Positions 44,379-52,222 of a stretch of 64,000 bases of DNA are shown piece after piece (within the stretch, counting starts at the first letter, position 1; the number at the start of each line of letters is the position of its first letter). The position numbers and the translations under genes were made by a program. This DNA comes from Aliiroseovarius zhejiangensis (GTDB taxonomy: Bacteria; Pseudomonadota; Alphaproteobacteria; Rhodobacterales; Rhodobacteraceae), in assembly GCF_014656375.1 (NCBI RefSeq), contig NZ_BNCH01000008.1, forward strand, positions 1 to 64,000, written 5' to 3'. The notes beneath the pieces are model-generated. The model was not told where the DNA came from. It saw only the letters and a list, made by a program, of their open reading frames with translations, and searched no databases.

Positions 44379-45689
44379 TCACAACCCGACAAGGATCGTC
44401 GGCAACCATGTGGCAATGGCCGGGAACAATATGATGACCAGCAAAACAAGCATCTGGGCTGCCACGAAAGGCAAAACGCCGCGATACATTTGCCCATAGG
44501 TCATACTGCTTGGGGCAATCGATCGAAGATAGAAGATGGACGGCGCCATGGGAGGGGTCAGATAAGACGTCTGGATCACAACCAACACCATCATCGCAAA
44601 CCAGATCGGGTCAATCCCTGCGCTTTTCACAATCGGGGCGAAGATCGGGATGAAGATCAAGACAATCGACACCCAGTCAAGGACAAAGCCAGCGAAAAAA
44701 ACCACCACGAGGAAGAAAGCGATAATCCCCGCATTGCCGTATCCGATCGTGGCGACCGTATCGCGCACCAGATTGCCACCACCGGTAACAGCGAAAATAC
44801 TGGTGAACATGGTCCCACCCGCAACGATCAGCATGATCATCGACGTGATGCGCAGCGTCACGCCCAGAGCGTCCATCAACATCTTCCAATTCAGTTCGCG
44901 GAACATCATGGTCAGCACAAGCGTGCCCGCAGCCCCAACGGCGGCGGCTTCTGTCGCGGACGCAGCCCCGGCCAGAAGCGAGCCCAACACCATCCCGATC
45001 AAGGCAAGCGGAGGCAGCAATGCGGTCATGGTGACCCAGAGCTTTTGGGACATCGGGATTTCACGTTCTTCGCGTGGCAATGGAGGCGCATCAGCAGGTT
45101 TGCGGATACTGCGTATCAAGACGTATGCGATAAAGAACGTAACCATCAGCAACCCCGGCAGGATGGATGCCGCGAACAGTTGACCAATGGATAGCTGTGC
45201 GATGGACGCGTAAACGACGACGATGACAGACGGTGGAATGATGGTGCCCAACGATCCACCCGCGCAGATTGTGCCCGCGATGAGGTCGTTTTTGTAACGG
45301 GCCTTCATCATCGCCGGAATGGCCATTAAGCCCACCACGATTTCGACGGCTCCCACGACACCCGAAGCCGCTGCGAAAATCGCGCACATCGCAATCGTAG
45401 ATAACGCCAGCCCACCGGGAAACCCGCCCAGCCACAGCTGCAATGCATAGAAAAGACGCTTGGCGATGCCAGATCGTTCCAGCACGGCCCCCATGAAAAT
45501 GAACAGGGGAATGGCGGCCAACACAAAATTCGACGCGGTGTGAAGAAGCGCGCCGTAAAGCTGAAGGAAAATAAGGTCGCCGAACACCGTCAAACCAAAC
45601 CCAACTGCGACAATCATCAGTGAAAACGCTACGGGAAGGCCCGCAAAAACAAGGATGAAAAGCGCCGCAAACATCAGAAGTGGGGTCAT
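44379..45689 (-). CDS. dctM: TRAP transporter large permease (DctM)
   Basis: A 436-residue permease of a tripartite ATP-independent periplasmic transporter, driving sodium-coupled solute import. It is almost wholly hydrophobic with about 11-12 helices. Family segments are IPLFIFMGAVLERSGIAKRL near 61-80, GTICAGGSLGTIIPPSVIVV near 143-162, and GFVLDWVSIVLIFIPIF near 320-336. Its start overlaps the dctQ stop by four bases. Confidence 0.92.
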   Translation of the reverse strand: MTPLLMFAALFILVFAGLPVAFSLMIVAVGFGLTVFGDLIFLQLYGALLHTASNFVLAAIPLFIFMGAVLERSGIAKRLFYALQLWLGGFPGGLALSTIAMCAIFAAASGVVGAVEIVVGLMAIPAMMKARYKNDLIAGTICAGGSLGTIIPPSVIVVVYASIAQLSIGQLFAASILPGLLMVTFFIAYVLIRSIRKPADAPPLPREEREIPMSQKLWVTMTALLPPLALIGMVLGSLLAGAASATEAAAVGAAGTLVLTMMFRELNWKMLMDALGVTLRITSMIMLIVAGGTMFTSIFAVTGGGNLVRDTVATIGYGNAGIIAFFLVVVFFAGFVLDWVSIVLIFIPIFAPIVKSAGIDPIWFAMMVLVVIQTSYLTPPMAPSIFYLRSIAPSSMTYGQMYRGVLPFVAAQMLVLLVIILFPAIATWLPTILVGL

Positions 45690-46225
45690 TGGTCAATCTC
45701 CAACGCTTGCAGTTCGGCATCGGTTTCACCCGGGCTTTTTTCGCCAAGCAGGAATTTCAGAGCTTCGACGACGAATTGTAGCGCGAACGCAAGAAGACCG
45801 ACCGCAATGACCAGATAGAAGGGCCAAACAAGCGGCGCCCAAGGGCTGACGCTTTCCACTTCGCCTGTCACAAACGCCTTAAAGGCTTTGGTCCCCGCAA
45901 CCCAAGCAAACGCAAAGGACACCGGTGCCATGATCAACAGATAAAACGATCCGTTTACAATCTGTTGCACACGCATTGGAAATTTCTGGGACAGGAAGTC
46001 GATACGGACATGGGCATCTTCGCGCAAAGAATAGGCGGCCCCCAGAAGAAAGATCGAACCGTTCAACATGTAAGAGATGTCAAACGCCCAAAGTGTCGGC
46101 GCCCCAAACACGTAGCGGGCTGTCACTTCGTAAAGCATCGCCCCAATCAGGGTGATGATGGCCAACCGTCCGAGGATGCCCAGAACATCTGAGAACCACT
46201 CGACGCTGTTTCGAAATAGCATCAT
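45686..46225 (-). CDS. dctQ: TRAP transporter small permease (DctQ)
   Basis: A 179-residue four-helix membrane protein that pairs with DctM. Marks are the VTARYVFGAPTLWAFDISYM segment near 31-50 and the following AAYSLREDAHVRIDFLSQKF near 60-80, which has the conserved H-V-R-I-D of the family. ATG 46225 follows AGGAGG by five bases and is chosen over the 46267 start. Confidence 0.88.
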   Translation of the reverse strand: MMLFRNSVEWFSDVLGILGRLAIITLIGAMLYEVTARYVFGAPTLWAFDISYMLNGSIFLLGAAYSLREDAHVRIDFLSQKFPMRVQQIVNGSFYLLIMAPVSFAFAWVAGTKAFKAFVTGEVESVSPWAPLVWPFYLVIAVGLLAFALQFVVEALKFLLGEKSPGETDAELQALEIDQ

Positions 46226-46245
46226 GGAAACCTCCTGAACGAGAC

Positions 46246-46265
46246 GGCCGACCACAGGATCGGCC
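46246..46265 (-). other. Small hairpin between dctP and dctQ
   Basis: GGCCGA and TCGGCC pair around an 8-base loop in the gap between the binding-protein and permease genes, a common place for a hairpin that keeps the binding-protein message abundant. Confidence 0.4.
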
Positions 46266-46282
46266 ATCTCTGAGAGTTTGAG

Positions 46283-47347
46283 TTATTCGGCGGTATCACG
46301 AACCAGGTAGCCCGAGTTTTGGGCCCAGCCGGATTGATAAGCCAAATAGCTATCCAAGACGTCCTGCATTCTGGTGTTTCCGCTGTCCGATTGCGCGGCA
46401 GCTTGGGCGCGTGCCCAGTTGCGGCCCGCCTCGCGGATCTTTTCGGATTCAGCACGATCCATTTGAATCATTTCGACTTTCGATTTGCGGAATTCGTCCA
46501 TCGCTTTGATGTCGCTGTCACCGAAACGCGTGTAACTTTCATAAGTGCTCAGCTTCGCCGCAGCGGTGATCAGATTTTGGAGATCCTCTGGCAACGCATC
46601 CCAAGTCTCTTGCTTCACGAACACTTCCCACAAGAACGATGGCTGCTGCACGCCTGGCATGATCAAATATGGCGCAACCTCGTGGAAACCTTCGGTGATG
46701 TTGGCACCAGGGGTGGACCATTCAATCGCGTCAACGCCTTTTCGCTGCAGCAGCGTATAGATTTCGTTGCCCGGCACCACGGTCGGCACACCCTCAAAAC
46801 TGTCCTTCAGAACCTCTGCAAACGCTCCGGAGGTCCGGTACTTTACGCCTTTGAGATCAGCGACGGTTTCGATCTTGACGTTTGAATGCGCCATAATCTC
46901 TGAGGTGCCAATGCCGACGACCAGGCTGTGCAAGCCCATATCATCGCGCCGGAAGTCTTGCAGCAGCTTCTCTCCACCGCCTTCATACACCCAATGAAGT
47001 GTTGCTTCCGCGGACATGCCGCCGGGGAAGCTGGCGAACACGGCGTTGGTTGGATCTTGGTTAACAAGGTATGATGGGGTGGAATGACCCGCTTCAACGA
47101 TCCCATCCTGCACCGCCTCGTACGCCTTGAATGCGGGTGCCAAAACGCCTGCGCCAAAAGGCTGAATATGCACACGATCCTGTGTGATCATCCCGACATT
47201 TTTCACAAAGCGTTCCATGAAGTTCTGGTAAAGAAATGACCCTTCGCCAATGGCAGCCGTCATTTTCCAATTGATCTCGGCCGCGTATGCATGGCCGGTG
47301 GATGCAACCGCCAAGGCGCCAGCTGTGAGCATGGATACTAGTTTCAT
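46283..47347 (-). CDS. dctP: TRAP transporter substrate-binding protein (DctP)
   Basis: A 354-residue periplasmic binding protein with a signal peptide (about residues 1-22, LTAGALAVASTGHAYAAEI). The solute is usually a carboxylate held by an Arg salt bridge; the candidate Arg is in DLKGVKYRTSGAFAEVLKD near 166-184. Conserved WSTPGANITEGFHEVAPY follows near 215. Position beside hydroxyproline-type genes suggests a hydroxyproline or betaine-like amino acid. The gene follows the dapA-like gene after 162 bases and shares the operon. Confidence 0.88.
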   Translation of the reverse strand: MKLVSMLTAGALAVASTGHAYAAEINWKMTAAIGEGSFLYQNFMERFVKNVGMITQDRVHIQPFGAGVLAPAFKAYEAVQDGIVEAGHSTPSYLVNQDPTNAVFASFPGGMSAEATLHWVYEGGGEKLLQDFRRDDMGLHSLVVGIGTSEIMAHSNVKIETVADLKGVKYRTSGAFAEVLKDSFEGVPTVVPGNEIYTLLQRKGVDAIEWSTPGANITEGFHEVAPYLIMPGVQQPSFLWEVFVKQETWDALPEDLQNLITAAAKLSTYESYTRFGDSDIKAMDEFRKSKVEMIQMDRAESEKIREAGRNWARAQAAAQSDSGNTRMQDVLDSYLAYQSGWAQNSGYLVRDTAE

Positions 47348-47509
47348 TGTTTTCCTCCGTTAAGTCGTTGAAACACCGACCGTTTCGCTGAACGATTGTC
47401 GGCAAAGCTAAGATCGGTTAGGCCGATTTCTTCTGTTGTTGTGGATGTGATCCGACGCGGAGCGGCCCCTGCGTTGCAGACCGCCTCGCGCCGCCCCCGC
47501 GGCTATGTG

Positions 47510-48469
47510 CTACAGGCATTCCGCGATGATCCCGCCCTGCGTGGACCAATCGGCAAACCAGTTACGGAACTGCATGTATTGCTGTTCGCAGTAGTTGCGC
47601 TGCGCATCGCTCAGTTCATCTGTCGCGTTGAAATGCAGCCTGTATTCTTCTTCCCCGTTCAGAACGAGGAGGTGTTTGTAGAAGAGCACCAGATCGGTTC
47701 CTTCATCAAATGAAGCCAGAACGGTGAATGCTTCTTCCAACTCTCGTGCGCGCAAACGAGCTTCTGCATGACCTTCCGCAGCTTTCTGGGACAGCGCTGC
47801 CAACAACAAAGCTTCTTTTGGAAGTGCCGTGCCGATGCCAGTGATCGAACCGGTTGCACCTGCCCGGACGAATCCGTGATAGACCTCGGTGTCAACGCCG
47901 ACCATCAGCGTGACCCGTTCGTCTTTGCTGGTGATGTGCTCGGCGGCGTAGGTCAGATCATCTTTGCCACCAAACTCTTTGAAACCAATCAGGTTTTCAT
48001 GTTCCGAGCGCAGCGCGAAGAACAGATCTGCACGCGTCGCAAAGCCGTAGACCGGGCTGTTATAGATAATCGCAGGAATGTCCGGAGCGGCGCTCAGAAT
48101 AGCTTTGAAGTGGTTTTTCTGGGCCACCAGCGAAGATCCACGAGACAACACACGCGGGATCACCATAAGCCCGACGGCACCAACTTCTTGCGCGTGGGCA
48201 GCATGCGCCACTGCGGATTTAGTGTTTACAGCGCCGGTGCCAACAACGACCGGAACACCGGCGGTGACCAGACGCTCGACGCCCTCCATCCGCTCTGCAT
48301 CCGTCAGAAGCGGCCAATCTCCCATCGAGCCGCAATAGACGACGGCAGACATACCAGCCTCGATCATCTCTTTGCCCTTTCTGACGAGGGCTTCAAAATC
48401 TGGGGCTCGGTCCGATGTGCAAGGCGTCATCAATGCCGGCATCGTGCCAGAGAAAACGTTTTCGTTCAT
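47510..48469 (-). CDS. DapA-family lyase/deaminase of the hydroxyproline-type locus
   Basis: A 319-residue Schiff-base aldolase-fold enzyme. The catalytic Lys164 is in LIGFKEFGG and Tyr136 in IIYNSPVYG; GSMGDWPLLTDAER near 47-60 replaces the GTTGE of true DapA, so it is not dihydrodipicolinate synthase. In this setting its likely activity is delta-1-pyrroline-4-hydroxy-2-carboxylate deaminase, which gives 2-oxoglutarate semialdehyde for the aldehyde dehydrogenase at 39741. That is inference. The start at 48469 is chosen by family length and leaves a 106-base leader containing the GntR-type operator. Confidence 0.87.
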   Translation of the reverse strand: MNENVFSGTMPALMTPCTSDRAPDFEALVRKGKEMIEAGMSAVVYCGSMGDWPLLTDAERMEGVERLVTAGVPVVVGTGAVNTKSAVAHAAHAQEVGAVGLMVIPRVLSRGSSLVAQKNHFKAILSAAPDIPAIIYNSPVYGFATRADLFFALRSEHENLIGFKEFGGKDDLTYAAEHITSKDERVTLMVGVDTEVYHGFVRAGATGSITGIGTALPKEALLLAALSQKAAEGHAEARLRARELEEAFTVLASFDEGTDLVLFYKHLLVLNGEEEYRLHFNATDELSDAQRNYCEQQYMQFRNWFADWSTQGGIIAECL

Positions 48470-48574
48470 GGCCGGTTCCTTTTTCAGTTCGACTGCCCTT
48501 CCCCGCACAATGCGCAACGGGTCGGGTAAACAGTCAAAGTGCTTCTCCAAAGTTGATTCTGGATTCTTAATAAC

Positions 48575-48594
48575 GGATATTGGATACATTATCC
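48575..48594. promoter_or_regulatory. Candidate GntR operator before the dapA-dctPQM operon
   Basis: GGATATTGGATACATTATCC is the exact reverse complement of the element at 41303-41322. It starts 106 bases before the dapA-like ATG and would place the uptake operon under the same GntR regulator. Confidence 0.65.
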
Positions 48595-48599
48595 ATACG

Positions 48600-48866
48600 A
48601 GAAATGCAGTTGCCGTGTAGCGAACTAGGCTGCATTTGGTTTCCCCAAAAAATTAAGTCTCAGACATCAGCGTAGAATCCCAATTCAGATTAACATCGGG
48701 GCTGACAGCAGCCACCAACCTTGGACAATCTTGGAGAAAGCGAGCAACTGGTCGCTTAGATCTGCGGATGCCTTAATGGCCTCGGCGAACTGCGTCTTGG
48801 TGCGGAACTCCATCCGCCGGATACTAGCGTTAGCTCATAAGGCCGCCCCACGAGCTCGGCCTGGAT
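48600..48866. other. Intergenic stretch between the hydroxyproline locus and the replicon region
   Basis: About 270 bases with no supported gene. A minus-strand frame of about 42 codons (MEFRTKTQFAEAIKASADLS) is open near 48690-48820, but it has no clear ribosome site or family. It may be debris of the interrupted DUF1403 region. Confidence 0.4.
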
Positions 48867-48871
48867 GTCAC

Positions 48872-49166
48872 TGTACCCTAATTAATCAGATTCTGCGGAT
48901 TCGGCGTACTATTGTCGGGTTTTGTACCCTTAATTCCAATATATCCACAGAGTACACCGCGAGCGATCAGTCGGCGCTCCGCGCTGTGTAGTGGGGTTAT
49001 GTAAGCTGACATGCAACCGAAGAAGTGGAGGTTGTCCACAGATCCGACAGTCTGGCGATTAAGGGGACAATATTGGAATTAAGGGTACAGTATGAAGAAT
49101 AAGGGTACAAAGCCCTATTGATATCGTTGGAATATTTCAGGCGAGATTCCGATTAATTAGGGTACA
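48872..49166. mobile_element. 295-bp Tn7-like miniature transposable element
   Basis: Bounded by TGTACCC and GGGTACA ends and flanked by a 5-bp direct repeat GTCAC (48867-48871 and 49167-49171). The outer ends share TGTACCCTAATTAATC as a perfect inverted repeat. An inner 19-bp inverted repeat (GTACCCTTAATTCCAATAT at 48924-48942 and its complement at 49070-49088) and a further AAGGGTACA at 49101-49109 give two end-type sites on the left and three on the right. TG...CA ends, repeated end-binding sites and 5-bp duplications are marks of Tn7/Tn552-type transposition. It has no transposase gene, so it must be mobilised in trans. It interrupts the DUF1403 gene. Confidence 0.7.
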
Positions 49167-49906
49167 GTCACAGCGGCCTCCGCGCCTTTGGCGCGCAGCT
49201 TCGGCGCGACCACTTTGAGTTGCGCTGCACGCCGCGCGAGGTCAGTTGAAAGACGCACGGCATCACCCGACGATGAGACGAACGCACGATGACAAGCCGA
49301 GTGTAGGTCTTCGCCTCGCTTGCGCATGTCGGCGCGTTTCAGGCCTGTGGTCAGAAGCTGCACAAGATGATCCCAACCAAGCGCCTGAGCGAGGGTCGCG
49401 TCAGCAAGGACGAGTGCGGGTACCTCGGCACGGGGGGCATCGCTTAGTACCGCCTCCAGCACCATTGCCGCGCGACTAACCGGTGCACCCTGCCCGGCAT
49501 CGAGCCAACTCGTGATCTTGTCACCCTGAAGTGCAGGCAGCGCCCGGACCAGAGCTTTCACGGTCACCGGCCTTTCCGTGGCGCGACGCCACGCCAGACA
49601 GGTTTCGCCTGCCGGACCGGGCAGGTCGCCGGGGCGCAGCAGATGAACCACATCGCGAAGCTCCCCTGCCCGCTCTGGACGACCCGAAAACGCGACACAA
49701 GCCTCCGTCGCACGCAGCGCAAGCCTCTCCCGCAACAAGGCCTGGGGTACAGGATCGCACCCTAGCACGAGATGTAAGTGGTTGAGTGCCGCACCCTACA
49801 AAAACGCCAAATCTCCAAGGGTTTCGGCGCGTGCCAATGTGACCCAGGGCGGCATCTGGGGTAAGCTAAGAGGGTCTCTGTCGAAGGTTGGGCGACCATA
49901 TATCAT
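49157..49906 (-). pseudogene. DUF1403 family gene, broken by a nonsense codon and an insertion
   Basis: The long frame after the stop (PQALLRERLALRATEACVAF and on) matches DUF1403, a family common on alphaproteobacterial plasmids. From an ATG at 49906 the frame reads MIYGRPTFDRDPLSLPQMPP, then LARAETLGDLAFL before a TAG at 49796-49798 (codon 37, probably once TCG), then GAALNHLHLVLG and the rest. The 3' end is replaced by the miniature element, whose terminal repeat supplies the present stop at 49157. Removing the element with one GTCAC copy lets the frame run on about 11 codons to a TAA. Function of the family is unknown. Confidence 0.72.
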
Positions 49907-49979
49907 GTCACGACACTATCTCGCGCCGGCGCTTTTGACTACCAAATACTGTAAAAACCGCCCCTCTTCGCCGAACAGG

Positions 49980-50014
49980 GTTATGTCCAATAAGCTTGCC
50001 TTATCGGACATAAC
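49980..50014. other. 35-bp inverted repeat, candidate recombinase core site
   Basis: GTTATGTCCAATAAG (49980-49994) and CTTATCGGACATAAC (50000-50014) are 15-bp arms with one mismatch around the 5-base CTTGC. It ends immediately before the tyrosine recombinase gene. Length and symmetry fit a lox/dif-like crossover site at which the recombinase could resolve replicon multimers. It could instead be an autoregulatory operator or an mRNA hairpin at the gene's 5' end. Confidence 0.5.
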
Positions 50015-50032
50015 GTGAAAAAGCTGACTCCC

Positions 50033-51091
50033 ATGAGCAAACCGCCCGAAAACATCCCCGCAGACGCGGACCCGGAATCGCAGTCCGCCCCCCTGCCCCC
50101 GCAGGTCGCGCCCTCGGCGGCGCTGGAGCGTCTGGCGGATTCCGCGCGCCGCTATGCGCAGGCGTCCACGTCCGACAACACGCGCAAAGCCTATCGCGCC
50201 GACTGGGCGGACTTCACCCGGTGGTGCCGGTTGCGCGGCGCCGATCCCCTGCCCCCCGCGCCGCAGCTTGTGGGGCTGTATCTGACCCATCTGGCGACCG
50301 GTGACGACATGGCCCCGGCCCTGTCGCCGGCCACCATCGACCGGCGCCTGTCGGGCCTGTGCTGGATGTATGCGCAGCGCGGGATGACCCTGGACCGCCG
50401 CGACCGCCACATTGCCGCGATCCTGTCAGGCATCAAGCGCAAACACGCCCGCCCCCCGGTGCAGAAAGAGGCCATCCTGGCCGACGACATTCTGGCCATG
50501 GTTGCCACTCTGGGGTTCGACCTGCGCGGCCTGCGTGACAGATCCATCTTGCTTTTGGGTTACGCAGGCGGACTGCGGCGTTCGGAAATCGTAAGCCTTG
50601 ATGTCCACAAGGACGACACGCCCGACAGCGGCGGCTGGGTCGAGATCCTCGAAGATGGTGCGCTGCTGACCCTGAACGCTAAGACCGGCTGGCGCGAGGT
50701 TGAAGTCGGCCGCGGATCGTCCGACCGGAACTGCCCGGTCCACGCGCTGGAACAGTGGCTGCACTTCGCCAAAATCGACTTCGGCCCCCTGTTCACCCGC
50801 ACTTCGCGCGACGGCAAACGCGCGCTGGAGGCACGACTGAACGATCGCCACGTGGCCCGGCTGATCAAGCGCACGGTGCTGGCCGCCGGCATTCGGGCGG
50901 ACCTGCCGGAAAAAGAGCGGCTGGCCCTGTTTTCGGGTCACAGTCTGCGGGCGGGATTGGCCAGCAGCGCCGAGGTGGACGAACGTTTCGTGCAGAAACA
51001 TCTGGGGCACAGTTCCGCTGAAATGACCCGCCGTTACCAACGCAGGCGTGATCGCTTCCGCGTCAACCTGACCAAGGCGGCGGGGTTGTGA
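50033..51091 (+). CDS. Tyrosine recombinase/integrase of the replicon
   Basis: A 352-residue site-specific recombinase. The SAM-like N-terminal domain covers about residues 35-125 (STSDNTRKAYRADWADFTRW). The catalytic domain has Arg in GYAGGLRRSEIVSLD near 185, HSLRAG (His-x-x-Arg), LGHSSAEMT with the second His, and the nucleophile Tyr in TRRYQRR near 335. It is probably a multimer resolvase because it lies beside parAB and ends 39 bases from the parB stop. The frame also permits a GTG at 50015, directly after the inverted repeat; 50033 is chosen, but neither start has a good ribosome site. Confidence 0.87.
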   Translation: MSKPPENIPADADPESQSAPLPPQVAPSAALERLADSARRYAQASTSDNTRKAYRADWADFTRWCRLRGADPLPPAPQLVGLYLTHLATGDDMAPALSPATIDRRLSGLCWMYAQRGMTLDRRDRHIAAILSGIKRKHARPPVQKEAILADDILAMVATLGFDLRGLRDRSILLLGYAGGLRRSEIVSLDVHKDDTPDSGGWVEILEDGALLTLNAKTGWREVEVGRGSSDRNCPVHALEQWLHFAKIDFGPLFTRTSRDGKRALEARLNDRHVARLIKRTVLAAGIRADLPEKERLALFSGHSLRAGLASSAEVDERFVQKHLGHSSAEMTRRYQRRRDRFRVNLTKAAGL

Positions 51092-51101
51092 CCCCGGCCC
51101 G

Positions 51102-51116
51102 GTTTCGCTGCGAAAC
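51102..51116. promoter_or_regulatory. parS-like palindrome 1
   Basis: GTTTCGCTGCGAAAC, perfect 7-bp arms around one T, between the convergent integrase and parB genes. It resembles chromosomal parS half-sites (GTTTC...GAAAC). Confidence 0.6.
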
Positions 51117-51130
51117 CCCTGCCCCCGATG

Positions 51131-52222
51131 CTAAGGTTTCTCAAGCCAGCGTTCGACCTCGCGAATGATCGCGTCAACCATTTCGGCATCGACCTTGCGG
51201 CCTTCGAACCGGATCGAGTAGCCGCGGCTGTCCACCTCGCGGCGCAGGATGAACCCGGTCGAGGTCGCGACCTCAGGGCCACGTTCGCGCCGGGCCGATG
51301 GCAGCTTGGGGCGCCCGCCCCGGCTTTTGTCACGCCCGGACCCTTCATGCTGTTCGATGACGCTTTCCAGCACCGCCCATTCGTCCTCGGCATCCGCGAT
51401 CTGAGCTTCGGCCAGCAGATTGCGGATCTCGGTCTCGGCACCTGCGCGCAAGGCGCTGGCAAGGCGCAGGCCCTGCCGTTCGCTCAGCGACTCGGGAAAT
51501 GTCAGCATGTCGCCCAGAGCTTCGAACACCAGCGCAAAGGACCGCACCTTGGAGCGCTTGGCCTTGGACGCGGCGGAAAACAACTGGTTCACAGCGTCTT
51601 CCAACGTGTCGAAAATGCCGCTTTGGGCTGAAATCGCCGCGATACGCCCGCGCTCAAAATGGCTCAGATCGGCGCGGACCTCGTTTTCCTCGACCATCGC
51701 CACGAAAGCGGCAGGCAGCGTGTCAGGCAGCTTGATCAGCGCCTTGATCGAGGCATATTTCTGATCCCCCGTCGCCGCCAGCAGCCCGCGCATCGCCAGG
51801 ACGCGACGATAGCCCGAGATGATGCCGTATTTGCGCCCTTCATTCGGCTCGATCAGCTCATAGAGCTCGACGGGAAGCCGCAACCCGTTCTGCCGGATCG
51901 AGGCGCGCAGCTCGTCCATATCGGCCTCGTCCATGGTGATCCGGTCGCGCACCATGTCGTCGCTGTCGATCTGGTCCAGCGGCACCTCGACCATCACCAG
52001 ACCCTTGTCATGGGCGGTGCGATGGGCTTCGGCGTCGGCCTTGTCACGGGCGGTCAGACTACGGGTTTCAGCGTCCAGCACCTGGCTTTCGCGGGCGGCC
52101 TCGGCGGCAACCTGCGCGATGGGGGCCATCGGGGATCGGCGGGTGGTTTCGCTGCTAAACTCCTCTTCGATGCGGCTCAGGTCTTCGGCGCTGGGGGCTT
52201 CCAGTTTGCGTCGTTTTGCCAT
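51131..52222 (-). CDS. parB: ParB-family plasmid partition protein
   Basis: A 363-residue centromere-binding protein. The N-terminal 90 residues are charged and likely carry the ParA contact. The ParB/Srx domain covers about 85-180 (PLDQIDSDDMVRDRITMDEA, then GYRRVLAMRGL and FVAMVEENEVRADLSHFERG, which includes the E-N-x-x-R-x-D-L box). A helix-turn-helix and dimer region follow. The ATG at 52222 overlaps the parA stop by one base (TGATG), so the two are co-translated. Candidate binding palindromes lie within and around parAB. Confidence 0.9.
   Translation of the reverse strand: MAKRRKLEAPSAEDLSRIEEEFSSETTRRSPMAPIAQVAAEAARESQVLDAETRSLTARDKADAEAHRTAHDKGLVMVEVPLDQIDSDDMVRDRITMDEADMDELRASIRQNGLRLPVELYELIEPNEGRKYGIISGYRRVLAMRGLLAATGDQKYASIKALIKLPDTLPAAFVAMVEENEVRADLSHFERGRIAAISAQSGIFDTLEDAVNQLFSAASKAKRSKVRSFALVFEALGDMLTFPESLSERQGLRLASALRAGAETEIRNLLAEAQIADAEDEWAVLESVIEQHEGSGRDKSRGGRPKLPSARRERGPEVATSTGFILRREVDSRGYSIRFEGRKVDAEMVDAIIREVERWLEKP
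52146..52160. promoter_or_regulatory. parS-like palindrome 2 (one mismatch)
   Basis: GTTTCGCTGCTAAAC, one base from the perfect repeat, inside the 5' part of parB. Confidence 0.4.

Noticed and set aside
47412-47426. ATCGG TTAGG CCGAT hairpin between dctP and the dapA-like gene
   Set aside because: A 5-bp stem with no T-run is expected by chance in this composition, so it is not listed as a terminator.
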